Source of the DNA: Flavihumibacter sp. UBA7668
GTDB lineage: Bacteria; Bacteroidota; Bacteroidia; Chitinophagales; Chitinophagaceae
Assembly: GCF_002483205.1 (NCBI RefSeq)
Contig: NZ_DLHM01000007.1
Location: 496,001 to 560,000, forward strand
DNA: 64,000 nt
Reading direction: 5' to 3'
Positions 9,577 to 18,251 of this stretch are shown piece after piece. Below the pieces are notes generated by a model. That model worked only from the letters and a program-made list of their open reading frames with translations. It searched no databases and was not told where the DNA came from. Positions within the stretch are counted from its first letter, which is position 1; every line of letters begins with the position of its first letter. Both the position numbers and the translations under genes were made by a program.

Positions 9577-10430
9577 TTAGAATTGTTTTTTTGTCCGGCC
9601 AGCAACAAACCAGCCTTATCCAATGAAAGTTTCGAAATATGCCACCTGCCCAGGTTGGCAATGAAGAGATCGCTATTATTTTTTCCTCCAAAAGCAATAT
9701 TGGTTGGATTGCATATGGTGTGCGACTCCCAATCATGAAGCAGAACAGACAATGTGCCTGTTTTATCGAGCGAGTAAATTGTATTTGGTGCATAACAGGA
9801 GATCAGCATATTTCCTTCCTGATCCAATGCAATCCCATCCGGACAGGTTTCCGGTAGTTCAACGACGGTTGAGCGTTCGCCGGCAGCACCATCCGGAAGA
9901 ATGCTGATCGCTTCCACACCCGGAAGCCAGGTGCTTACCACATAAAGTTTATCACCATCCGCAGAGAGCGCCATTCCATTGGCAAAAGCAAAGGGGCCAG
10001 GATGCCAGATCTCCTTTTTACCATCCACCGAAAATTTAAAAATGCAGCCATTCTCTTTTCTGAATTCACCGCTATCGGAAACATATAAATTTCCCGCTGC
10101 ATCAAAGACAGGAAAATTCGGCGTACGAAAATGTCTGTCTTCCATACCCTTGGTAAATACTGATAACTGTCTGGTATCCGGTTGATATCGCCATACACAT
10201 TTATTTTTCAGATCGCAAACAGCCAGCCAGCCATCCGGAGAAAATGCGATACCCAATACAAAACCACCAGTATTCGCTACTTCTTCCACAGCTCCTTCTG
10301 AGGCTATCCTATAAATTTGTCCGGCTTCTCCTCCTGCCCATAGTATTCCTTCAGAATCAATAGCGATGCATTCAGGATGATCAAGACCATCGGCCCAGAT
10401 GCTTATATTTTCAATGGAGTAGGTTTTCAT
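9573..10430 (-). CDS. SMP-30/gluconolactonase-like sugar lactonase
   Basis: This 285-residue six-bladed beta-propeller of the SMP-30/gluconolaconase/LRE family has no signal peptide and is expected to hydrolyse a sugar lactone to its aldonic acid in the cytoplasm. Family features are LDHPECIAIDSEG, LWAGGEAGQIYRI, FANGMALSADGDKLYV and CPDGIALDQEGNMLI, which carry the Glu, Asn and Asp residues that bind the divalent metal. It overlaps the upstream enolase gene by 4 bp and the downstream GH92 gene by 4 bp, so all three are translationally linked. Together with the SDR and the dehydratase it forms a dehydrogenase-lactonase-dehydratase set. The sugar is not identifiable. Confidence 0.87.
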   Translation of the reverse strand: MKTYSIENISIWADGLDHPECIAIDSEGILWAGGEAGQIYRIASEGAVEEVANTGGFVLGIAFSPDGWLAVCDLKNKCVWRYQPDTRQLSVFTKGMEDRHFRTPNFPVFDAAGNLYVSDSGEFRKENGCIFKFSVDGKKEIWHPGPFAFANGMALSADGDKLYVVSTWLPGVEAISILPDGAAGERSTVVELPETCPDGIALDQEGNMLISCYAPNTIYSLDKTGTLSVLLHDWESHTICNPTNIAFGGKNNSDLFIANLGRWHISKLSLDKAGLLLAGQKNNSK

Positions 10431-11650
10431 ACGCGTAATTTTGCCCAGCGGTCATTGGTACCCGTTATGCTGAACCAGTCTGGTCTGCCCATATCACGAT
10501 CATAGGTATAACCACCGGCTTCTTTAAAATATTCCTGGTATTGTTTGAGTTTATCCTCATCAATCTCAACTCCAAGTCCGGGACCTTCCGGCAATTGGAT
10601 AGCACCGTTCTGATACTTCATTTTGCCACCTTTAATGATATCATCTTTCAGGTGGTGATAATGTGCATCTGCCGCAAAGGAGAGCGATGGAAGTGTTGCT
10701 CCCAGATGTAACATGGTGGCCAGTTGAATACCTAATTCTCCGGAACTGTGAACTGCAATACCCAGGTTCATTTTCTGGCAACAAACGCCAGCCATCCATG
10801 CCTGCCGCAGGCCACCCCAAAAAGTCGTATCCAATAAAATAACATCGATGGCGTCGGTGCGAAAACAGGCTGCGAGCTGCTCAAAATTTACCACTACCGT
10901 ATTTGTTGCTGTTGGAATGGAGCACCGGGACTTCAATCTGCGCATAGCCTCCATGCCATAACAGGGATCTTCAAAATAATCATTGGGCAGATCTTCAATG
11001 GCTTTTGCTACCCGAATGGATTCCTCCACAGACCAGATGGCATTCGGATCTATGCGCACCCGATGACCAGGCAATGCCTCTGAAACCGCCCGAAATACCT
11101 CCACTTCATGATCGGGATGAAAAACACCTGCTTTTAACTTGTGCGATGTGAATCCGTGTTCCTGATGAAGCTGCAATGCATGCCTTACCATTTGATCCAC
11201 GGTTTCTTCACCACCAATACCAGTTGATTCATCGGGATGCCTGAAAAATAAATAGGAAGCAAAAGGAATCTTTGTTCTGATCGTCCCGCCTAATAAATCA
11301 CAGGCCCGAACACCCAGTTTCTTTCCCATGATATCCAGGCAGGCAAATTCAATAGCTGCATGAATTTGCAAGCGGTTATTATAAAGGGAGGCAGTTGGGT
11401 TACAAATTTTCCAAAACAGCTGTTCCAATTGCATTGGATCATGTCCAATCAGATAGGATTTTAACCCATGGATCGCAGCTTCTGCAGATTCTCCGCCGCC
11501 GCCCATTTCACCCAGCCCAATTATTCCTTCATCTGTATACACCTGTACAATGGTTCTGATAAATCGTCCCCAATGACAGCCATTGGCATGCCGGATGGGC
11601 GCTTCCAGCGGTACTGCTACAGTGGTTGCTTTTATATCGGTAATTTTCAT
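10427..11650 (-). CDS. Glucarate-dehydratase-like enolase-superfamily sugar acid dehydratase
   Basis: This mandelate racemase/muconate lactonising enzyme superfamily protein has 407 residues from the preferred start MKITDIKATTV. A 31-codon upstream extension is open but not family-like and would overlap the SDR gene. The capping domain (about 1-125) precedes a TIM barrel with the KxK base motif (HKLKAG), metal ligands in RIDPNA and YFEDPC, and the catalytic His in VHSSGELGIQLATM. The spacing and the ATNT strand resemble glucarate/D-sugar-acid dehydratases more than mandelate racemase. The reaction would be sugar acid to 2-keto-3-deoxy acid plus water. It lies 5 bp after the SDR gene and overlaps the lactonase by ATGA. 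Confidence 0.88.
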   Translation of the reverse strand: MKITDIKATTVAVPLEAPIRHANGCHWGRFIRTIVQVYTDEGIIGLGEMGGGGESAEAAIHGLKSYLIGHDPMQLEQLFWKICNPTASLYNNRLQIHAAIEFACLDIMGKKLGVRACDLLGGTIRTKIPFASYLFFRHPDESTGIGGEETVDQMVRHALQLHQEHGFTSHKLKAGVFHPDHEVEVFRAVSEALPGHRVRIDPNAIWSVEESIRVAKAIEDLPNDYFEDPCYGMEAMRRLKSRCSIPTATNTVVVNFEQLAACFRTDAIDVILLDTTFWGGLRQAWMAGVCCQKMNLGIAVHSSGELGIQLATMLHLGATLPSLSFAADAHYHHLKDDIIKGGKMKYQNGAIQLPEGPGLGVEIDEDKLKQYQEYFKEAGGYTYDRDMGRPDWFSITGTNDRWAKLRV

Positions 11651-11655
11651 ACTTA

Positions 11656-12411
11656 CTATTTTGCTGATCCCTGAATTACAATTCCCAATCCCCCATCTAT
11701 GCGGATTGCCTGTCCGGTCATAAAAGCAGCATGATCTTCGCATAAATAAACAATCAGCTTCGCCACTTCTTCCGGCTTACCTATTCGTTGGGTCAGATGC
11801 ATTTGTTCACAAGCCGTCAACATCGCTTCCGGGTCATCGGATAACTCAAGTGCATCTCTTAACATGGGTGTATCAACAGTACCCGGACAAACAGCCATAC
11901 ATCTGATTGCCGGCGCATAATCTACGGCGATGCTTCTTGTTAAACCTAGTATGGCCGTTTTGGAAGTGGTATAGGCAGCAACCTTCTGCTGACTATGAAA
12001 TGCCTGTACACTGGAAACATTAATGATAACACCAGCTTGTTGCTGCTCCATTACAGGCAGAACCGCCTTGCTGCAGAGAAACATGCTTTTCAGATTTACA
12101 TTCATCACTTCATCCCAAACTTCTATATCCGTATCAGTTACAGCGCCATAACGTTGAATACCTGCATTATTGACAAGTACATCAATCCGTTTCCATTTCT
12201 CAAGAATAGCATCAACTGCCGCTTTAATGGAGGGTTCCTTCGTAACATCGCAGGTATAAAAATCTGGTAATACCGGCCAGTCATTGATTGGTACCAGATC
12301 CAGCACGGCCACTTTTGCACCTGCAGCAAGAAATACCTGAGCAGCAGCGGCTCCAATGCCCTTGCTTCCGCCGGTTATAAGTACTACTTTATCTTTCATA
12401 AGAGGATGCAT
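11656..12411 (-). CDS. SDR-family NAD(P)-dependent sugar dehydrogenase/oxidoreductase
   Basis: This classical short-chain dehydrogenase of 251 residues has the Rossmann motif TGGSKGIG (14-21), the NNAG motif, and the catalytic Ser (VSSVQ) and Tyr/Lys (AYTTSK). The C-terminus IDGGLG is typical. It carries no signal peptide and is cytoplasmic. Position between a mutarotase-like gene and a lactonase/dehydratase pair suggests that it oxidises a sugar at C1 or a related position to a lactone, but SDR substrate cannot be predicted reliably. It begins immediately after the stop of the mutarotase-like gene and is followed 5 bp later by the dehydratase. Confidence 0.87.
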   Translation of the reverse strand: MHPLMKDKVVLITGGSKGIGAAAAQVFLAAGAKVAVLDLVPINDWPVLPDFYTCDVTKEPSIKAAVDAILEKWKRIDVLVNNAGIQRYGAVTDTDIEVWDEVMNVNLKSMFLCSKAVLPVMEQQQAGVIINVSSVQAFHSQQKVAAYTTSKTAILGLTRSIAVDYAPAIRCMAVCPGTVDTPMLRDALELSDDPEAMLTACEQMHLTQRIGKPEEVAKLIVYLCEDHAAFMTGQAIRIDGGLGIVIQGSAK

Positions 12412-13344
12412 TTAATGTTCAAGCAGGAATCTACCCGCAGTATGAATTATTTCCATATACCCGCTATGCATGTTTACAGCCTGAATCGTGCTGCACCCGG
12501 AAGGAATGGGGGTCAGAAAAAAATGATAAGTAAAGGTTCTGGACTCACCCGCATCCAGGAAAAAGCAAGCCGGTTTTTCCTGAAAACGGCCATTGTGCTG
12601 TGCAAATAATTCTGTCCAATTTACATGTAATGCAGCTGTTCCGAATTCCATTCCCCGGTAAACAACCTCTTTGTTTTCTTCATGAATCCAATGATGGATC
12701 CATGCATACTCAGTTGCTTTCCAACAATAACCTAATAACAGATTACTACGTTTATCCATTGCAGTTATCCAGCCGGTTTCTTTGGCATCCAGAGAATAGG
12801 AATGGATAGTTTCAACAGGTTTTTGCCCATTTTCGAATAGCACTGCTGCTCCATTTGACTGTACACAGGTATCCGGATTCAAAAAAGGTGCTGCAATAGT
12901 TGGATGCTGCACCAGGTTACAGGGCCTGAAAACACCGGAGGTATTTTTTATTGTTTCAGATACCGTACAAACCGGAGCCGATGCTGATAAATTCACTTCC
13001 CGTGTAAACTCCAACTGGTCAATTTCGCTACTGGTAGCCATAGTCAATTGAAGAGGATTACTATTGATAAATTTCCATGTTTGCAAACTGAGATCCCCAT
13101 GTTTAACGGCCTGATTATTTTTTTCTCCGGCACTCGGATCTCCCCACCGGGGTGTGCAGATAAAATGGCCTTCAAAACTGGCTTCCGGATTTTCCGGACG
13201 AGGAAACGTAAAGTTCAACGGATTGATAGCTGAACTGCAATGTGTAAGTGATAGCAGGGATCCACCTACTTCATCATAGCAAAGAGTTAGGAACCTGTTC
13301 TGCAGGATCCACTCCCTTTTTGTGTATGATGTTGAATTAACCAA
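12412..13344 (-). CDS. Galactose-mutarotase-like beta-sandwich protein
   Basis: This 310-residue protein without a signal peptide looks like the aldose 1-epimerase/DUF4432-type beta-sandwich superfamily. Features include FLTLCYDEVGGSLLSLTH at the start, a long beta-strand core with VSETIKNTSG and CNLVQHPTIAAPF (the conserved His of the binding cleft), and RGMEFGTAAL near the C-terminus. Sequence identity to any named family is not clear to me. Its stop codon directly abuts the SDR start. A role in converting or binding the free sugar before oxidation would fit the operon; this is inference. Confidence 0.65.
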   Translation of the reverse strand: MVNSTSYTKREWILQNRFLTLCYDEVGGSLLSLTHCSSAINPLNFTFPRPENPEASFEGHFICTPRWGDPSAGEKNNQAVKHGDLSLQTWKFINSNPLQLTMATSSEIDQLEFTREVNLSASAPVCTVSETIKNTSGVFRPCNLVQHPTIAAPFLNPDTCVQSNGAAVLFENGQKPVETIHSYSLDAKETGWITAMDKRSNLLLGYCWKATEYAWIHHWIHEENKEVVYRGMEFGTAALHVNWTELFAQHNGRFQEKPACFFLDAGESRTFTYHFFLTPIPSGCSTIQAVNMHSGYMEIIHTAGRFLLEH

Positions 13345-13355
13345 AGCCCTCGTTT

Positions 13356-14852
13356 TTAAAAAGATGAGCGGAACGGAACCGCCGGAAATCCATCGATATT
13401 CTGAAAATTGGTAACCGGATAATTAGTAAATGCATACCGTACAGCAACCGGATTTTTTACTTCTTTACTTACCAATAAAACCTGGTTATTGCGGATCAGT
13501 GCCTCGGCTGGAAAAAACTGCTTGTTCTTTCCGGCCACAAAAAAATGCCTGGGTGGCTGGCCGTCATTTGTTCCCAATCCCGAACCAATACCTTCTTTCC
13601 TGAAAGAAACTACCAGCGTGTCTTTATGTGTTGATAGAGATTCGAATTCCGGTCCTTTATGCACCAGACCGGTCATACCGTAATTTTTTGCCAGGGCAAT
13701 CTGTGCGAGCCGATAGCCAACCTCCTGCTTATTTCTTGGATGAATATCGTTGGGATCAGCAATATCCATGGTTACTACCATTTCTGTTGCCGGTGTATTT
13801 GTACGTACTGCTGCCTGCGCTTCCCTTAGTTCAGCATACTCGAACGCCAGCGGATTGTTTTCCTGCCAGGTATAGGGCGCTACCTGTACATAATAAAAAG
13901 GAAGGTTACCCTGCCCGAACAATGCACGCCAGTTGCCAATCATGGTGCTTAGCAACCGGGTGTAGATCGCTCCGTCTTTCCGGTTGGATTCTCCCTGATA
14001 CCAGAGTATGCCCGTTAATGCTACATGACGCAATGGGTAAATCATGGCATTATAAAGGAGGGTAGGCCTTGCTACTTTATCAAAGGTTACTGTGGCATCC
14101 AATATTTCTTTGGAACGGGAACTTGTATCAAAAGGATACAGGTATTTCGTGTGTAAGTTTTTATCTGCCTGTAAACTATCTCTGGATGTCCAGGCTTCAG
14201 CTGTTGAAGCACCGATACTGCTTACTACCAGTCCAACCGGAATTCGTTTCTGTAGATAGACATCTCGCGCGAAAAAATATGCCACCGCACTGAAATCCGG
14301 AACTGTTTGAGGTGAACAGATATTCCATTGCCCCTTTCCATAACGCATAGGTGTAGCCGAGAAATTAGTCTCCAGATCAAACAACCTGATTTCCTGGTAA
14401 AAAGCATTTGCGATTTCCTGCTGATAATGCATGGTTCCCAATAGCCAGGGCAGAAATGGTTTGAGTTGCATATCCATATTGGACTGACCGCTGCAAAACC
14501 AGACATCGCCTATAAGTATATTCATCAGCACTAATTCGGTCTCTTTCGATTTAATCCTGATGGCATTTGAAATGGCTTTCCCTGGTATCGCTGCTGGTAC
14601 GGGAATACTGATTTCCCAATGCCTATTCAGATCAGCCGTATCAATTTTCCAGCCTCCTGACCAGTCTGCCTGTACTTCAAGAATGGTACCCGGAGCTGCA
14701 TCACCCCATACCACCAGTGGTTTGTTCTGCTGCACCACCATATTGGATTGAAGATGTGTACCCAGCCTGAAGGATTGACCCAAGCAAACCATACCTGTAA
14801 AAAACAGGACCGCAACCATTGATGTGGATCTGATTTTATTTTTCCAGTTCAT
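13356..14852 (-). CDS. Secreted sialate-O-acetylesterase (SASA)-type carbohydrate esterase
   Basis: This exported protein of 498 residues has an N-terminal signal peptide (ending near CLGQS), a beta-sandwich domain (about 28-110) and an SGNH-hydrolase fold. The catalytic serine is S124 in VWFCSGQSNM, the oxyanion and glycine blocks follow, and the Asp/His pair is in ADPNDIHPRNK. Such enzymes remove O-acetyl groups from sugars, for example sialic acids, xylans or mannans. Combined with GH92 it suggests an acetylated mannosidic glycan. Its start overlaps the previous gene by 17 bp, and the downstream mutarotase-like gene starts 11 bp later. Confidence 0.85.
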   Translation of the reverse strand: MNWKNKIRSTSMVAVLFFTGMVCLGQSFRLGTHLQSNMVVQQNKPLVVWGDAAPGTILEVQADWSGGWKIDTADLNRHWEISIPVPAAIPGKAISNAIRIKSKETELVLMNILIGDVWFCSGQSNMDMQLKPFLPWLLGTMHYQQEIANAFYQEIRLFDLETNFSATPMRYGKGQWNICSPQTVPDFSAVAYFFARDVYLQKRIPVGLVVSSIGASTAEAWTSRDSLQADKNLHTKYLYPFDTSSRSKEILDATVTFDKVARPTLLYNAMIYPLRHVALTGILWYQGESNRKDGAIYTRLLSTMIGNWRALFGQGNLPFYYVQVAPYTWQENNPLAFEYAELREAQAAVRTNTPATEMVVTMDIADPNDIHPRNKQEVGYRLAQIALAKNYGMTGLVHKGPEFESLSTHKDTLVVSFRKEGIGSGLGTNDGQPPRHFFVAGKNKQFFPAEALIRNNQVLLVSKEVKNPVAVRYAFTNYPVTNFQNIDGFPAVPFRSSF

Positions 14853-16050
14853 ATTTCAGGCGAATAAAACGTGGGCGATAGAGTTGAGGGAAATCACCGA
14901 TTTCATCAAAGAACTTAAAGGAATTGATATTATAACTGATTAGCAGTTCTCCCGGCTTGGATAATACAGGATGTGCTTTTGCATTATAGGGAAAAAAGTT
15001 TGGCGAATCTTTCAGATCATCACTAACATCATAAATATTGATGATCGGTCCAAAGGGCCCATTGGGTGAAGTTCCAAGGCGGATACCCACTTTGTTACTG
15101 ATTCCTTCGCGCTGGAATACCATAATATAACGGCCATCCTCAAGTGGAGTTACGCTCAGCTCATTGGAAGCATTGGTGGCGATTGGCTGTACCGCATTGG
15201 CATCAGCTACCCATTCTGTTCCATTCCAGAAACGCCATAAATCAAAGGATTCTATATCTGCTGGCTGAACCCTTGCCACCATCACCTGCTTATTCTGTCC
15301 TCTGCAACCATAGATATATACATATCCATCGGGATTCAATGCACCCGCTTCTTTGGTGTTGACCAATATTCCGGCACCAAAACTTCCGACAGAATCAACG
15401 GCACGATTTAACCAGAAAGGAATATCCACCTGCCGTTTACCCGGAAAGGGAGGTTGTTCTCCGGCAGGAATTATAATCATGGTATTACCCATCTCCTTAA
15501 ATCCAAATACCGGTTGGTTGGGGATGTTTTGAATACGATATCCAAACAGATAGATATTGTTATTTTTTGCCGTGTTTACAAAACCATCGCCCAGCCAGTA
15601 ATACTCACCTGCCGATGTTGCAGGTGTTTGCGGAATGAACAAAGCTGCGGGTTTTCCCTGGTTATCTTTATCCCAATGAAAACGGATAGCGCTGCTATCA
15701 GGCTTACCACCCTGCAGTATCCCAATTGAGTTATTGATCATGCTAAAACCAGGCTGAAGAGAGTCCCCAATAATTTCACCGAGCATGGTATCACTAAACC
15801 AGATAAGGGCTTCCTCTTTTTCAGCTGCTCCCGGTGCTTCATTTCCACTCCGAACCAATGCAAAAATTCCATCTCCACCAAACCATCCGGATTTTCGCTT
15901 AAATAAATTACTCCATTCAGGGGCTGCTTCAGCAGTGAATCGAATCGAATCAATATTGGTATTTATTGATAGGGCAGTTTCAGCCGGTTTGGAATTACAA
16001 CTACCAATCAAACTGGCAAGTCCTATAACAAATGCTGGTTTCATGATCAT
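14836..16050 (-). CDS. Lipoprotein with beta-propeller-like fold (DUF4185/DUF5005-like)
   Basis: This 404-residue protein has a lipoprotein signal peptide (GLASLIGSC, Cys at about residue 18). The mature part is a repeated beta-strand pattern with FWNGTEWVADANAVQ, DGRYIMVFQRE, LGTSPNGPFGP and HPVLSKPGELLISYN, like sugar-binding or glycosidase-like propellers of the DUF4185/DUF5005 type. I cannot see a catalytic signature. Its 3' end overlaps the esterase by 17 bp. Outer-membrane anchoring and a role in glycan binding or cleavage are inferred from the lipobox and the locus. Confidence is high that it is a gene, moderate for the family. Confidence 0.7.
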   Translation of the reverse strand: MIMKPAFVIGLASLIGSCNSKPAETALSINTNIDSIRFTAEAAPEWSNLFKRKSGWFGGDGIFALVRSGNEAPGAAEKEEALIWFSDTMLGEIIGDSLQPGFSMINNSIGILQGGKPDSSAIRFHWDKDNQGKPAALFIPQTPATSAGEYYWLGDGFVNTAKNNNIYLFGYRIQNIPNQPVFGFKEMGNTMIIIPAGEQPPFPGKRQVDIPFWLNRAVDSVGSFGAGILVNTKEAGALNPDGYVYIYGCRGQNKQVMVARVQPADIESFDLWRFWNGTEWVADANAVQPIATNASNELSVTPLEDGRYIMVFQREGISNKVGIRLGTSPNGPFGPIINIYDVSDDLKDSPNFFPYNAKAHPVLSKPGELLISYNINSFKFFDEIGDFPQLYRPRFIRLKYELEK

Positions 16051-16066
16051 GTTTTAAATGGAAAAA

Positions 16067-16864
16067 TCAGGGTGCAGGTTCAAAGGTGCTGATAAATACT
16101 TCTTTATCAGTAAGCCCGAAAATTGTCAGATCGATCAGCTGTTCCAGCACCAGCCGCTCACTGGATAGAGAACGAACAGTATAGGTTTCAGTAGTGCGAT
16201 TGCTCGGATCAAAGAGCGATGAATAAACCTGCGTAAATGTTTTTTCGTCCTCGCTTAATTCCCAGCTTTCAAATACATTGAAACCATCAAAAGTGCAGGC
16301 TTCTGATCCGAAATTAACCGTGTAAGTACTGTCGGATCTCCAGGTGAAAATATTATCCTTTTCGCAATCCTTCATATCCTCAACAGCGGGAGCAACAGAT
16401 GTCCACATCCTGCTTTTCAATACCCAACGGCGACTGTAGATAGTCTGTTGTCCTGATGTGGTGGTATATACCGTCAGGTCTTTTTCTGCAGCTAATCCTT
16501 TACTGTCTTCAAAACGAAAATTGACACCTACTAACTGGTCAACCTCATCGTCTTGCAGCTGATAGGAAAAATGATACTCATAGTTGTCCTCACCCACATT
16601 TACCGGTTGCGCGGTAATAGTGCCGGTACCGCCAAAACTATTATCTTTTTGCAGATTAACCGTTTTGTACATAGTAACTGTACCTGCGCCATTAGGTGCA
16701 TAAATCGACAAAGTTGCTTCAACTGTTCTTCCGGATTTACCGTTAACATTATCCGGACTCAATTTTAATACAGGCTGATTCGGATTGCCCTTATCTTTTT
16801 CACAACTTGATAATGTGAAGATGCCAAGCAGGCAAATTGCAAGGATGAAAGAATATGACCGCAT
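16067..16864 (-). CDS. Hypothetical lipoprotein, candidate surface glycan-binding protein
   Basis: This 265-residue protein has a lipobox TLSSC (Cys near 21) after a short hydrophobic leader. Residues about 30-125 look like an Ig-type beta-sandwich (VEATLSIYAPNGAGTVTM and similar), and the rest resembles a small lipocalin-like domain with WVLKSRMW, FTWRSDSTYTVNF and WELSEDEKTFT. Lipoproteins between the sugar porter and the enzymes of such loci can be surface glycan-binding proteins, but no binding residues can be assigned. It is 16 bp upstream of the propeller lipoprotein on the same strand. Confidence 0.6.
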   Translation of the reverse strand: MRSYSFILAICLLGIFTLSSCEKDKGNPNQPVLKLSPDNVNGKSGRTVEATLSIYAPNGAGTVTMYKTVNLQKDNSFGGTGTITAQPVNVGEDNYEYHFSYQLQDDEVDQLVGVNFRFEDSKGLAAEKDLTVYTTTSGQQTIYSRRWVLKSRMWTSVAPAVEDMKDCEKDNIFTWRSDSTYTVNFGSEACTFDGFNVFESWELSEDEKTFTQVYSSLFDPSNRTTETYTVRSLSSERLVLEQLIDLTIFGLTDKEVFISTFEPAP

Positions 16865-16895
16865 AATCGTTTATTTAAAAAATTGTAAATCAGGT

Positions 16896-18248
16896 TTAGT
16901 TTTTAGGTTTCCAGAGGTCCTGAATTTCTTCAAGCGTTTTTCCTTTTGTTTCCGGTACCATCCGCCATATAAAAAGAAAGGCAAGGATGGACATAATCAT
17001 ATAGATCCAGAAGGTGTACGCACTGCCAATTGACTCAAGTAACATGGGGAAAGTCTGTGATACGATGTATACAGAAAGCCAGAGAAAAAAGATAGCTACT
17101 CCCATTGCCCTTCCCCGAATGGAGTTGGGGAAAATTTCCGCCACTACCACAAATGTTAATGGCCCAAGAGAAATGGCGAAAAAGGAGATATACAGCAGTA
17201 TTCCGCCCAACACCCAATACCCGGTAGTTGCCTGCTGGTAAAAGGCGGCTCCAACAAAAGCCAGACAGACTGCCATGCCGGCTGATCCGATCAGGAGTAG
17301 TTTTTTTCTTCCCAGGCGGTCCACATAGCGGATTGCAACCAGTGTCATCAATACATTGATACCACCCACCCAAATGGTTTGCATTAAGGCAGATGAACTA
17401 CCATCGCCGGTTGCTTTAAAAATTTCGGGTGCATAATACATGATTACGTTAATTCCGGTTACCTGGCTGAAGATGGATAAGAATATCCCGATAATAAGTG
17501 CAGTTCTTAAACCAGGTCGCAGCAATTCAGAAAAGGTTCCCTGTTTTTCGGAAAGGGAAGATTTGATGGCTTTCACTTCTTCCGCTGCACCGGTTTTACC
17601 ATTTACTTTTTCCAGAATATCCGTTGCACTGTCCCATTGATTTTGGGCAGCCAGCCAACGCGGACTTTCCGGTGCTCGTAACAACAGCAGAATAAATACA
17701 ATGGAAGGAAGCAGACCGGATCCGAACATCCAGCGCCATCCGGTATCCACATTCCATTGATGATCATGCATTCCTGCAATGGCTGCATTAACAAAATAGA
17801 TCAACAAAATGCCGATTACGATACCCAATTGATAGATAGAAATCAGTCTGCCTCTGATTGAAGCAGGCGCAATTTCTGAAATGTACATAGGCGACAGAAT
17901 GGAAGCGATACCGATACCAATACCTCCGATCATTCTGAAGAAAATAAACATATTCAGACTTAATGGTATCATAATACCGACAGAAGATATGGCAAATGCC
18001 CAGGCTGATATCATGAGCACTTTTCGTCTTCCCAGTTTATCACTTAGTCCACCGGCTATCATCGCACCAATCATACAGCCAATCAGTGCGCAGGATGCAG
18101 CCCATCCGGTCATTGCTGCGCTGAGCTGATATTTTTCTTCTATATAACCAATAGCGCCTGCTACAACGGCCGTATCATATCCGAACAGCAAACCGCCAAT
18201 TGCAGCAACCAGCGTACATTGATAAATAAATCTGAGTTGTGCTTGCAT
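16896..18248 (-). CDS. MFS sugar porter (sugar:proton symporter-like)
   Basis: This inner-membrane transporter of 450 residues and 12 predicted membrane segments belongs to the sugar-porter family of the major facilitator superfamily. Family signatures are LLFGYDTAVVAGA in helix 1, GRRKVL after helix 2, RAPESPRWL before the central loop, GRKKLL and the PETKGKTLEEI motif at the C-terminus. It would import the monosaccharide (xylose, galactose and mannose are typical for the family). It lies 3 bp after the mannose-6-phosphate isomerase stop, so the two are co-translated. Confidence 0.92.
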   Translation of the reverse strand: MQAQLRFIYQCTLVAAIGGLLFGYDTAVVAGAIGYIEEKYQLSAAMTGWAASCALIGCMIGAMIAGGLSDKLGRRKVLMISAWAFAISSVGIMIPLSLNMFIFFRMIGGIGIGIASILSPMYISEIAPASIRGRLISIYQLGIVIGILLIYFVNAAIAGMHDHQWNVDTGWRWMFGSGLLPSIVFILLLLRAPESPRWLAAQNQWDSATDILEKVNGKTGAAEEVKAIKSSLSEKQGTFSELLRPGLRTALIIGIFLSIFSQVTGINVIMYYAPEIFKATGDGSSSALMQTIWVGGINVLMTLVAIRYVDRLGRKKLLLIGSAGMAVCLAFVGAAFYQQATTGYWVLGGILLYISFFAISLGPLTFVVVAEIFPNSIRGRAMGVAIFFLWLSVYIVSQTFPMLLESIGSAYTFWIYMIMSILAFLFIWRMVPETKGKTLEEIQDLWKPKN

Positions 18249-18251
18249 AGG

